A stretch of 14,784 nt of DNA from JAUWQU01 sp964564285 (GTDB lineage: Bacteria; Planctomycetota; Phycisphaerae; SM23-33). The stretch is from contig CAZMBZ010000121.1 in the NCBI GenBank assembly GCA_964564285.1, forward strand, positions 1-14,784, read 5' to 3'. The notes below the pieces were generated by a model. That model was not told the origin of the DNA and searched no databases. It worked only from the letters and a program-made list of their open reading frames with translations. This document shows positions 1 through 8,400 of this stretch, piece by piece (the stretch's first letter is position 1; each line of letters opens with the position of its first letter). The position numbers were made by a program, and so were the translations under genes.

Positions 1-2836
1 GGCGGCGCTTCAACAAAGCAGGAAGGCCTGCGGCCAGCATGATAAAGAGGGTCGCCGGCTCGGGAATCGTGTCGGCTCCGGTGCCCGCGCTGTAAGCGGT
101 AAGCAGGATCTGCAGGTCGTCCCAATCTACGGTGCCAGTTTCATTGAAGTCGCCACCGGATCCTTCGGTGCCGGCTGCGGGCGCTCCGCCGAAGTGCGTC
201 TTGACCATGATGTAGTCGGCCGCGTCGACATCGCCATCGCCGTCGGCGTCGCCGGGCAGGGCACCGGAAAGCTCGGTGAGGATAAGGTTGCCGCCATCGA
301 CCGTCAGCGTTCCGCTCCAGGTGCCCAGGAAGGAGTACGACTCAAGGACGCCCATCGAGCCGGCGGTCGCCACGATGAACGACTTGGTCCCGTCAATGCT
401 ACCGATAGTCAGCAGGCTGTCATCGACGTCCATGACCAAATCGCCCTGGAACGTGATGGCGCTGGCCTTGACCAGGTCCCATTCCGTCCCGGGATCGCCG
501 GCGGGGTTGGCGACCTGCCACTGGTAGATCGCCCCGTCGTCGAAGGTCAAAGCGCCGCCGCCATCGTTGAGGATGCCAACGCTTGCGCCCGGAGCGACCC
601 TCGCGCCGGCAGCGACGGTCAGGCCACCCGACCACTTGCCCGTGCCGCTGAGCGTGCTCGTAACGGTTGCCGTCTTGCCGCTCGCCATAGTCACTGTGGC
701 GCCGCCGGCGATGTCAAGATTGGGGACACTGAGATCCTGCTGGAAAGTTACCTGACCATTTTGGGCCTTGATCGTCTCGGCCGTGACCTCGCCGGAGACA
801 ACAATCGGCTGATTCGGGACGATCGAATCAATGTCGCGGTTGTTGGTGTGGTGGTTGCCTGAGGTATTGGTGGCCCAGTATACAGAGGTCTCCAGCGTAT
901 CGGTGGTGTTGAAGAGGACCGTCGCGCCGGTCGCCTCAATGTCGGCACTGATGCTAAGAATTCCGTTTCTGTCAACACCCATGGAAGCGAATCCGATCGT
1001 CGTCCCGGGGTCGGCCCGCACAATTCCTGCTACGGTTGGGCTCCTGGTGTAGCCGTTAACACTTTGCATCCACTTGCCGTCGCCAAGCAATACGCCATCG
1101 CCGGCGAAAGTGGTCGGTGCCGAGGTATAGGTGGCGCTGACCCAGATATTGGAGGCCTTCACCAGATCGCCCATCTGAGTACCATCGTCGATCGTGTAGG
1201 TATACGGTCCATTACCGTTAGTCGCAACCACAATGAAGGGTGTGCCGCTTTCGGCAACGTTGACGTTCTCAAACATGCCCTCCATGCCGTTTTTATCCAG
1301 GAAGAGCATGCTGCGATCCTTGAAGTGAATCGTGCCGTCCGATGCGGACAGCGCGGCGGTGTTGGTGTTGAGAAGTGCGGCGCCGGCGTCAACCTCGAGG
1401 GTGCCCTTGAGGAATGTCGTGTTGGCGCCCGTATCGAGATAAACGAGGCCATTCTGGACGTTAAAGGTCTGGCCAGCGGCGATTTCGCCACCGGCGTCGA
1501 GGAATCGGAGAATCGTGTCGTGTTGTAGGTTACCGGTACCGATACAGTTGAAGGTAGTAGCCTTGGCGCCGGTGAGATCACCATTGTTGATGGCGCCTAC
1601 CATGTTGACGTTGGCGGCACCGTTCGGGACGGTGAAGTCGACCGCCTTAGTGGTGACTGATTCAAGGATAGTCCCGGCACCAAGGTCGGCGTTGCGCCCA
1701 GTGACGGAAATGGGAAGGTTACCGATGCCTGGCAGGACAGCCACCGTGGTGTTAATCGCCGTGGAGGTGCCGAATGCCCCGAAACCGGCGGCCTTGTAGA
1801 GGGACGTGGAACCATCGTCGCCAACCGTTGTCGTGCCGGTGGCGGAGGTGTCATAGATTCCCTTGACGAGAATCGCCCCGCCCATGGCTGCGCGTGTCGG
1901 CTCGGCGCTTCCGGGAGCCGGCGCGTAAATGACGTTCGCCGCAAAGGTCACCTTCTTGCCGTCGCCGGCGAGGCCGAAATCAGCTGATGTCAAACCGGTC
2001 ATGTCGCCGGCAAGAACCGATCCACCTTCGACTTCGACGCTGGGGAAGTTCGTTTGGGCCGCGCCGACGATCATGGTGCTGCCTTGGATCAAACTGGCGG
2101 AATTACCGGTAAGCGTTCCGAAAGCGCCATCGACATAGCCGCCATAAACGCCGCCGTCATCGATGAGAATGGACAGGGGCGTGCCAGTGGTATACGGATC
2201 GATTGCGTTGTACTGGTACATCTGCGGAATGGAGCTGTCCTGGTCTTTCCACATCTGCACGGCGTCCATCTGGTCGTTGCCGGTGTGGGTGGCAAAGGTG
2301 AAGTCGCCGTCGCCGACCCTGACAATGGGCGTCTTCACGGTATTCTCGAACCTGCCGTACCCCCATCGCCATTCCAACTTCACCATCGTAGTGGCTTCGA
2401 GGGGGACTTGACAAATCACGTAGTCATAGCCCTGCCGGACCCAGTACGTACTGCACTTAAGGGAGCCCGTCCCGTTAAGGTACATGTCCGTACCGCCACT
2501 TGATTGGAGACGGATGTATATGTCCCCCGTTCCCGTATCCACAGCTTCGTTGACCTTGACATTAACGTCGTTGCTGATCACCCACTGCGGAAACTGTGCT
2601 GACGTATCGGCGGCACCGCCGACGATGCCGGGAACATTACCGTCAACCCAATTGTTGGTATCACTCCAATCGAAATCTACCGCAGCACTGTCCGGTTTGC
2701 TCCAATTGATAATTGGCGCGGGAATACTTGCATACGTGTAGGTCTGCGCGTCACGGGCCCAAGCCGTCGGGGCCAGTCCAGATACCACCATGGCCGCCAG
2801 AATTGCGACGGCTGCCAAAATCCTTCCGTTTCTCAT
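1..2836 (-). CDS. Exported PEP-CTERM/dockerin-like protein with autotransporter-type beta-strand repeats (C-terminus cut by window edge)
   Basis: I read this frame codon by codon: it is open for 945 codons from the ATG at 2836 to base 2, and the stop lies beyond the left edge. The start is supported by AGAGGAG seven bases upstream and by a signal peptide (residues 1-27, charged MRNGR, then an Ala/Val-rich core ending TAWA). Residues about 30-850 are Gly/Thr/Asn/Val-rich with short beta-strand motifs. Near the end of this body is a stretch typical of planctomycete autotransporter-associated beta-strand proteins (GGLTVAAGARVAPGASVG, then DGAIYQWQV). Residues about 858-915 hold two dockerin-like Asp loops (GDADGDGDVDAAD and DFNETGTVDWDD). 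IPEPAT plus a hydrophobic helix and KRR follows, the PEP-CTERM sorting tail. Such tails normally direct exosortase-dependent anchoring or secretion. The protein is probably a surface or extracellular structural or binding protein; its ligand is unknown. Confidence 0.88.
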   Translation of the reverse strand, partial: MRNGRILAAVAILAAMVVSGLAPTAWARDAQTYTYASIPAPIINWSKPDSAAVDFDWSDTNNWVDGNVPGIVGGAADTSAQFPQWVISNDVNVKVNEAVDTGTGDIYIRLQSSGGTDMYLNGTGSLKCSTYWVRQGYDYVICQVPLEATTMVKLEWRWGYGRFENTVKTPIVRVGDGDFTFATHTGNDQMDAVQMWKDQDSSIPQMYQYNAIDPYTTGTPLSILIDDGGVYGGYVDGAFGTLTGNSASLIQGSTMIVGAAQTNFPSVEVEGGSVLAGDMTGLTSADFGLAGDGKKVTFAANVIYAPAPGSAEPTRAAMGGAILVKGIYDTSATGTTTVGDDGSTSLYKAAGFGAFGTSTAINTTVAVLPGIGNLPISVTGRNADLGAGTILESVTTKAVDFTVPNGAANVNMVGAINNGDLTGAKATTFNCIGTGNLQHDTILRFLDAGGEIAAGQTFNVQNGLVYLDTGANTTFLKGTLEVDAGAALLNTNTAALSASDGTIHFKDRSMLFLDKNGMEGMFENVNVAESGTPFIVVATNGNGPYTYTIDDGTQMGDLVKASNIWVSATYTSAPTTFAGDGVLLGDGKWMQSVNGYTRSPTVAGIVRADPGTTIGFASMGVDRNGILSISADIEATGATVLFNTTDTLETSVYWATNTSGNHHTNNRDIDSIVPNQPIVVSGEVTAETIKAQNGQVTFQQDLSVPNLDIAGGATVTMASGKTATVTSTLSGTGKWSGGLTVAAGARVAPGASVGILNDGGGALTFDDGAIYQWQVANPAGDPGTEWDLVKASAITFQGDLVMDVDDSLLTIGSIDGTKSFIVATAGSMGVLESYSFLGTWSGTLTVDGGNLILTELSGALPGDADGDGDVDAADYIMVKTHFGGAPAAGTEGSGGDFNETGTVDWDDLQILLTAYSAGTGADTIPEPATLFIMLAAGLPALLKRR
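6..253 (-). repeat. Copy 1 of a duplicated 248-base dockerin-like/PEP-CTERM 3' cassette
   Basis: This stretch, the 3' end of the first gene, aligns without gaps to 3677-3924, the 3' end of the second PEP-CTERM gene. I counted 15 mismatches by hand, about 94% identity, most of them in the linker between the second Asp loop and IPEPAT. Upstream of the cassette the two genes show no similarity that I can see. Confidence 0.9.
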
Positions 2837-2998
2837 TACTCTGCTCCTCTGAAATGGGATGCACGAAATATGACTTGCTGATTACCTCGAGAAATCCTCT
2901 CTCTTTGCGCGGACACACAACAACCGCGGACACGCTGCAGGCGCAACCAGCACACTGAGTTAATGGAACCCGTCGCGGCCCGTGCTCGAAAGGAGAGT

Positions 2999-3025
2999 CG
3001 TAGCGCAACCAGAAAACGCGCTACG
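2999..3025 (-). promoter_or_regulatory. Hairpin in the leader of the first PEP-CTERM gene
   Basis: Perfect 8-base arms CGTAGCGC (2999-3006) and GCGCTACG (3018-3025) enclose an 11-base loop. It lies about 160 bases upstream of the ATG at 2836, inside the predicted transcript. A second, weaker stem (TGGGC/GCCCA, 3029-3046) is adjacent. Leader RNA structure is inferred; no known riboswitch class was recognised. Confidence 0.45.
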
Positions 3026-3150
3026 GCATGGGCTGCGAAAGGCCCACAACTAAAGCGCAAGTAACAAATAACGAAACAGAAAAACTCGAAACAACACTTA
3101 CTGAAAACGACATGTGTGTGGAATAACCCACTAGCTTATCCCATTATCTT

Positions 3151-3178
3151 ATTATCCCTCACTTTTCAGATTTGTCCA
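3151..3178 (-). promoter_or_regulatory. Candidate sigma70-type promoter for the first PEP-CTERM gene
   Basis: On the minus strand, TGGACA (3178-3173) and GATAAT (3156-3151) are separated by 16 bases in an AT-rich stretch that stands out from the GC-rich surroundings. It predicts a leader of about 305 bases before the ATG at 2836. This rests on motif match only. Confidence 0.4.
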
Positions 3179-3211
3179 GCAAATTATCGAGGGATTTTGT
3201 GCTTATGCTCG

Positions 3212-3233
3212 TGAGAGACAAAACTGTCTCTCA
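3212..3233. promoter_or_regulatory. Perfect 9-bp palindrome with AAAC loop, operator-like
   Basis: TGAGAGACA (3212-3220) and its exact complement TGTCTCTCA (3225-3233) flank AAAC. On the minus strand it sits 34 bases upstream of the -35 box of the candidate promoter at 3151-3178, a place where an activator or repressor could bind. No U-tract follows on either strand, so a terminator is less likely. Confidence 0.4.
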
Positions 3234-3492
3234 ATGCCGCGATTGTGGCCGGTGTGAACCAACTTGCCACTTCTGGCTTCGCACCCCGGTGGGACTCCAT
3301 TGCGGGTATCGGCTTTGCGCAAACGAAGGGCAAACCGTCAAAGGCTTCCCAAGGGAGCCGCGGAGAACGCCTGTCGCGTTGGTCTTGCTGAGAGGAGAGG
3401 CATCTCCCGGAGCAGGTTGACCTTGACTACATACGCACTGCGCGGGCATCCCATTGGGGAACCTTACGGGCTTGCCCTTTTTTCATAATCCG

Positions 3493-3516
3493 TGCCCGGT
3501 CCGGGCAAACTGCCCG
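3493..3516. repeat. Overlapping GC-rich palindromes
   Basis: TGCCCGG-T-CCGGGCA (3493-3507) overlaps CGGGCA-AAC-TGCCCG (3502-3516), so the shared CGGGCA arm could pair with either side. It lies about 140 bases beyond the stop of the minus-strand gene ending at 3655. Its function is unknown; it could be a degenerate repeat element or a 3' structure. Confidence 0.4.
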
Positions 3517-3568
3517 CCGGGCCGGTCGGGAATCTCAATCAAACTCGGATGTCAACCCCGAGGCCAGT

Positions 3569-3588
3569 CCTGCCTACCGGCAGGCAGG
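3569..3588. repeat. CCTGCC..GGCAGG palindromic interspersed-type repeat
   Basis: CCTGCC-TACC-GGCAGG (3569-3584) is a 6-bp stem with a 4-base loop, followed by a further CAGG. Elements built from CCTGCC/GGCAGG are, from general knowledge, common short interspersed palindromes in many environmental bacterial genomes. Here it lies about 70 bases past the stop of the gene at 3655-5040 and may shape the 3' end of that transcript. Confidence 0.4.
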
Positions 3589-3654
3589 TCGGGACTTCAG
3601 TTCCGGCTTCGGTCTTCCGTCTTCGCTGCTCTACGTCGTGACAAGTCGCTTAAG

Positions 3655-5040
3655 CTACGACCTGACGTGTCGCCTCCGCTTCAACAAAGCAGGAAGGCCC
3701 GCGGCCAGCATGATAAAGAGGGTCGCGGGCTCGGGAATCGTGTCGGTTTCGGTGCCCGCGTTGTAAGCGGTCATCAGGGCTTGCAGATCTTCCCAATCCA
3801 CGGTGCCAGTTTCATTGAAGTCGCCACCGGATCCTTCGGTGCCGGCTGCGGGCGCTCCGCCGAAGTGTGTCTTGACCATGATGTAGTCGGCCGCGTCGAC
3901 ATCTCCATCGCCGTCGGCGTCGCCATCGAGCGCCACCGACCCTCTGCCCACTACCTCTTCGAAGGTCGTGGCAATGCGGAGCTCGTCGACAAAGAACTTG
4001 ACGCTGGAGAAATTAAGGGTGTCGAACTCGCTCTGGTCGAGGTCCGGCTTGTTGGACGGGTTGTTCGGGTCGGCCGGGGTGACCGCGTCCGGCCAGTTCG
4101 CGCTCGAAAGGTGTGGTTTTGCCGCGACGAGGGCATCAAAGGCCTCTTCGTTGATTTCCTGCGTCTCCAGGAATTTAACGACCGTGATGATGTCGTACCC
4201 GCCAGTGTCGGCGTCCCACTCGATCTTGCCGACAACGATGTTCGGCGCACCAAATCCGTTGGCATCACTCACCGTCCAGCTCATGACGTCGGCATCGGTC
4301 AAGACGCCGTCACTGTAGTTACCGCTGGCAAATTCGAGCACAATTCCGTTGTGGTCACCCGGGGGCCATCCGCCCTGGTATCCGCCCGGGGTCTGGTGGT
4401 GTGTGCCGTCTTGGAAGTAGTGCGGGTATACGTCGGTCAGGTTGTCTCGCGGCGGGCCGCCGACCCCGCCGATCCCGTTGCCCTCGTTCTGCATCGTGAG
4501 GCCGCGGGCGCCAATGGTGGTTGGGTCGGTGCCGATCATGAAAGTCGGTGACCCCTGGTTGCGGTTGTCGGCATGGGCGCCGACGTAGCTGAACCAGGTT
4601 GTGGTTCCGGACTGGAATGTCGCGGTCACGCTGGGATCGAGATCGATGCTTGCATCCAGGGAGCCGGTGGGGTCCCTAGTTCCGTAGATGCCCGGCGTCG
4701 TTTGATCCTCCGGACCAGCGGGGCCGGCAAAACCGCCGGCGGTGGGCAGGTTGGCCACGGTTCCGTCGAACTGGTTAAGCCCTCCGCCGATATCGTCAAA
4801 CTGCCCGGTTAAGACGCCCTCTGGATGGCACCACCATCCTTGGGGTTCGCCGGTGTCGTTAGTGCTCCACGTGCCGGCGGTGCCCAGAGCCCCGCCTTGG
4901 CCGTTGATGGGGCCATCGAGGTAGTCGAACGGCTCGTAGACGAGCAGTTCGGCGTTGGCCGAGCCGGCGGTTAGGAGGAGGCTTGCCATCGCCACGGCGG
5001 CGAGGGCCAATACGGTCCTTGCTTTGTTTCTCCTGATCAT
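3655..5040 (-). CDS. Exported PEP-CTERM/dockerin-like protein with LamG-like (concanavalin A-type) body
   Basis: This is a 461-residue protein. The frame is open 47 codons further upstream, but the ATG at 5040 is preferred: it has GGAGAG just upstream and begins a clear signal peptide (MIRRNK, hydrophobic core, cleavage after SANA). The body starts with LLVYEPFDY, then LNGQGG-like and GW-rich stretches, and ends with VKFFVDELRIATTFEEV. This pattern is typical of LamG-like jelly-roll proteins in Planctomycetota. Residues about 371-430 carry two Asp-rich dockerin-like loops; IPEPAT starts near residue 435 and is followed by a hydrophobic helix and KRRR, a complete PEP-CTERM tail. It probably acts outside the inner membrane, binding carbohydrate or protein; the ligand cannot be told. 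Its last 248 bases nearly duplicate those of the neighbouring gene. It has its own long leader and a promoter with a G-tract. Confidence 0.9.
   Translation of the reverse strand: MIRRNKARTVLALAAVAMASLLLTAGSANAELLVYEPFDYLDGPINGQGGALGTAGTWSTNDTGEPQGWWCHPEGVLTGQFDDIGGGLNQFDGTVANLPTAGGFAGPAGPEDQTTPGIYGTRDPTGSLDASIDLDPSVTATFQSGTTTWFSYVGAHADNRNQGSPTFMIGTDPTTIGARGLTMQNEGNGIGGVGGPPRDNLTDVYPHYFQDGTHHQTPGGYQGGWPPGDHNGIVLEFASGNYSDGVLTDADVMSWTVSDANGFGAPNIVVGKIEWDADTGGYDIITVVKFLETQEINEEAFDALVAAKPHLSSANWPDAVTPADPNNPSNKPDLDQSEFDTLNFSSVKFFVDELRIATTFEEVVGRGSVALDGDADGDGDVDAADYIMVKTHFGGAPAAGTEGSGGDFNETGTVDWEDLQALMTAYNAGTETDTIPEPATLFIMLAAGLPALLKRRRHVRS
3677..3924 (-). repeat. Copy 2 of the duplicated dockerin-like/PEP-CTERM 3' cassette
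   Basis: Partner of 6-253, same orientation and exactly the same length, with 15 mismatches by hand count. A block of 67 bases around the second Asp loop and the linker before it is identical in both copies. Confidence 0.9.
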
Positions 5041-5281
5041 GCTCTCTCCTTTTTCCAGGCTCCTGAAACCGTTTCCCTCGCACTTGCGACGCCCGCGCAA
5101 ATGCCGGCGCCACTGTCGAGAAACAAGTACGATCCAACCAAACTCCGTCCATCGCTTGCGGCGAACATGCCGCGCTCTCAAACGAAGGGCACTCGTAAGT
5201 TCTTAAATAATAAAGACATGGGGCGAAATCTTCAATCCTGAAACGACCGCACCGCCTGTCCCTCACGACTCGTTACGACTT

Positions 5282-5325
5282 ACTTGGTTACGACTTGGCA
5301 AAGACTTGGTAAAGACTTGGTAAAG
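5282..5325. repeat. Four tandem 11-base repeats
   Basis: Consecutive units on the plus strand are ACTTGGTTACG, ACTTGGCAAAG, ACTTGGTAAAG and ACTTGGTAAAG; units 3 and 4 are identical. The 11-base period is close to one DNA helical turn, so a protein could bind the same face repeatedly. On the minus strand the array begins about 15 bases after the predicted transcription start of the LamG-like gene, so the RNA would carry CUUUACCAAGU repeats. Confidence 0.8.
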
Positions 5326-5346
5326 ACGTACGACATACTAGCAAGC

Positions 5347-5374
5347 GTTGTACCACCCCCCCCGGTTTTGTCAA
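5347..5374 (-). promoter_or_regulatory. Strong candidate promoter with a G8 tract in the spacer
   Basis: On the minus strand, TTGACA (5374-5369, full consensus) and TACAAC (5352-5347) are separated by 16 bases containing eight consecutive G (plus-strand C run 5356-5363). The predicted start of transcription is near 5340, about 300 bases before the ATG at 5040. A homopolymer here can alter spacer length by slippage. Confidence 0.6.
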
Positions 5375-5459
5375 GTCTATTCTTTCTCAAACTAAGGGTT
5401 TTTTCACGGCGATCTGTCGAGGTGGGAATGCCTTCAGCGCGAACTCTGTGCGCGACGGT

Positions 5460-8400
5460 TCACTTCGCCTGGGCTGTCAGACAGACCAGGCTGCCGTCGG
5501 TCAGGGCGATCAGCAGCCTGCCCGAGACCGCGATCATGCCGTCAAAGACCGGTGGAATGTCCAAGTCATGGCTGGCGAGTTGCTTGCCGTTGCCGGCCGA
5601 GATGGCGACCAGCCTGGCGCCTTTTCTACCTTCGAAGGCGGCGTATGGGTCATCAGCGTCCAGTACATCGGGCGGACCGGCGATGAAGAGCGTATCGTCC
5701 GTCTTGACCATCGCGCGGGCGCGGATGGGAAACCACTTCGCCCACAGGGGCGGTTCAGCGCGGGTGTAGCCGATCATCTTGTCCAGGCCGAACGCCTGGC
5801 TGTCGAGCGTTCGGATTACTCTTTTGGGTCCGCGTGAGGCGCGGTCGTAGTCCGACTGCGGCAGCCAGGCGAGCGGCTTTTTCGAGCCCGGCTCACCGAC
5901 GATCTGCGGCTCGTTATCATTGCGGTCGGCGAAGATCAGGTAGCCTTCCCTGCCCGGGAAGAACATCGTCGAGTGAACGTTTCGGCGGTAAAAGACCTTC
6001 ACGCCGTAGGTTGCCTTGTCGTCAACGCAGAGCAACTGCCCGCTCTTGGGGGCCTGGTTGGCGAGTTGGAAACCAGGCCAGCGTTTCGAGTACATCCAGA
6101 AGGTGCGATTGTACCAAGACCCGTCCAGAAGCCCGGCCGTGGAGAACATGTGCAGACCCACGTCGGATTCGCCCTTGGTCGAGAGCACCTTCGGATGCTC
6201 CTGCTCGAGCGACGGTGTCAGGCGTTTCTGCCGCATGTATATGACATCACCTTCGCTGACCAGCACGTCGGAGTTGGCGCCGCGAACGAAGAACGCCATG
6301 TCGCGCTTGACATCCTTGCCGTCGGGCAGCGGGCCGGAAAGCGTTGTACGGTGGAGGATTGCGCCCGTGGCGGGGTCCAGTCCGTACAGGCGAATCCCGC
6401 CGTCGAGGTACGTCGATCGCCCGGCCGTGACGTACGCGACGCCCTCGCGAACCAGAACGCTGCCATGGACGGGCCAGATGGACTCGACCTGTCCGAAGCA
6501 CGCGATGCGTTTGTCCACCGGCGCGGCTTGGAATTGCCACGCCAGGGCTCCATCGTCGGCGCGCAGGCAGTAGACGTATCCGTCGGCGCTGCCGAACAGG
6601 ACAGTGCCCTTGTACACGGTCGGGGCGGAGTCGATCCGCCCGCCGGCGGTGAAGGACCATGCCCGCTTGCCCGTGGCGAGGTCCAGTGCGCAGACGGTGT
6701 GGGAGTCGCTCACGGCTGCGTAAACCCGCCCTGCGACGACAACCGGGGCGGTCAGTCCGGGGCCAAGTTTTACTCGCCAACTTTCACCGAGTCTGGGTTG
6801 CACCTTGGCGGTCGTGGCGCCGTGTCTGGCGGCATCGTGGCGGAAGGTTGGCCAGTCTTCGGGCGATGCTTCGGCATGGTTGGCGGGAATCTTCCCGAAG
6901 GCTGGGCCTTTGAGCAATCGCTGGCTATCGGGCAGGGGATTGGGCTCGTCGGTCTGGTCTGAGCGCAGGGCCAGCATGCCGAGCAGTTTTCCGCCGGGCT
7001 GGCAGAAGCACTGATCCGCAGGGGCGTAGAGCATTCCGTTGCAGGGGACCAGTCCCATTCTGCAGGCACCTCGGACGAAGTTGTTCTGGCGGTGATTGGT
7101 TCCCTTGAGGTCGAGGAACTCGGCACCTTCCATGGAGGCGATGAGGTATCGATCGGTAGCCTTGTTGCGGTAGCAACGGTGGTGGTGTTCGGGGCTTAGC
7201 AGGTTCGGCGCTAAGATTGGTTTGGTCGGCTCGCCGGTTTTGAGGTCGTATCCGACGGCCTGGGCGTTCTCGGCCCGGCCGGTCGAGTTGGGGTCCTTGA
7301 CGGCCCGCATGCCCGGCCAGACCGCGCCATCGATGACGAACAGATCCTCGCCCCATATCGCCGCAATGCCCTGCCTTTGCCATATCAACTTGCCGGTCGC
7401 GCCCTCGCGGACCTCCAGATCTCTCCGGATGCGGAGTACGATGACCCCTTCACATGCAACCAACGTGCGTGCGCTTCCGCCTTTGGGCTGGACCTTCCAA
7501 AGCTCCGTGCCGGTCTTGAGGTCCAGGCATTCCAGGGACTTTCCGACCTGGAACACCACCCGTCCGCCATCGACGGCTAGCGAGACGCCATTAAGTTTCG
7601 CGATGCTTTTCTGCCACATGACCTTGCCTGTTTCGCCCATGACGGCCGTCAGCTTGCCGGCTGGCTTGGTCCCGGAGGCTGGCTTGCCCCTGCGTTTGGC
7701 GGCGCCGGATTGGTCGGTCCTGGCCGAGTAGACGACAGCCACGCCGTCGGACACGGCGATCTGCCTTGCGTGGGCCGTCTCGGCGATTGTGGCGATGGTC
7801 TTGCCGGTCGCGGCGTCGAGGATCGACAGAGGCGCATCGTGGCTGAGCGTCGTGAAGAGCCTGTCGCCTTCGACGGCGATTCTGCGCTGGTTTTCGTTGG
7901 GTACGGCACCTCGCATGGCTCTTATGGTGGTCCAGTCCTTGTCGGCGAGCTGCGGCGCCCATGCGGGCCAGCCCCACGGCTCGACGGCTCGACGCCAGAG
8001 TTGCTTGCCGTTGAAGGCGTCGCGGCAGATGATCGCCCACCGTTCGGGGAGTCGCTGGTCGGTGATTCCGATAAGCCCCTCGTCGAGCAGGTAGAACGTG
8101 CGCCCGCCACCGACGACCATCGCCTCGATGCCCGAGGGCGTCTCGTGGCTTCTCAGCCAGAGTGGCCCGGCCTGCCATTGCAGGCGGCGAGGCGGGCCGA
8201 CCTGGGTATCGTGAGCGACCGCGTTGTTGCCCGCGTCGTGGAGGAAGTGCGTCCATTCGTCGATTGTCCCCGGGCGGGGCTTGACGGTCCGCTTGGGGCC
8301 GATCATCGCGACGCCATTTGGGCAAAGCACGCGCATCACCTCAGCCATCGGCACCTTGCCTAGCTCGTCGGCGACGACCAGGTTGATCAGATTGTCCGCG

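Larger units (their letters stand above)
2837..3654. other. Long intergenic region with leader and hairpins, no convincing gene
   Basis: These 818 bases lie between two minus-strand genes. The part next to 2836 is probably a roughly 300-base leader of the first gene. The middle (about 3240-3480) contains only short overlapping open frames on both strands, none with a recognisable domain. The part next to 3655 is the 3' flank of the second gene and is rich in GC palindromes. The 12-mer CAAACGAAGGGC at 3320-3331 recurs at 5179-5190, upstream of the other PEP-CTERM gene. The separate hairpins and promoter are listed individually. Confidence 0.6.
5041..5459. other. Control region and leader between the LamG-like gene and the PQQ-propeller gene
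   Basis: This 419-base gap holds no convincing gene. On the minus strand it contains a promoter (5347-5374), four 11-base tandem repeats at the start of the predicted transcript (5282-5325), an AT-rich patch around 5200-5215, and the 12-mer shared with the other PEP-CTERM leader (5179-5190). A small minus-strand open frame (5266-4859) overlaps the start of the real gene in another frame and shows no domain. I saw no U-tract terminator for the gene ending at 5460. Confidence 0.65.

Noticed and set aside
3172..3488. Several short plus- and minus-strand open frames in the first intergenic region
   Set aside because: They overlap one another, lack Shine-Dalgarno sites and show no domain or signal peptide.
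3493..3588. Ends of an insertion sequence
   Set aside because: The palindromes are GC-rich and close together, but no matching distant inverted repeat, target duplication or transposase is seen near them.
3454..4551. A 365-codon plus-strand open frame opposite the LamG-like gene, similar to another at 194-862
   Set aside because: The similarity between the two (GRVDI-IAVGVA) is only the complement of the duplicated dockerin cassette; the minus-strand proteins have signal peptides and sorting tails.
5282..5325. CRISPR-like array
   Set aside because: Units are 11 bases and directly abutting with no spacers, and no cas gene is present.
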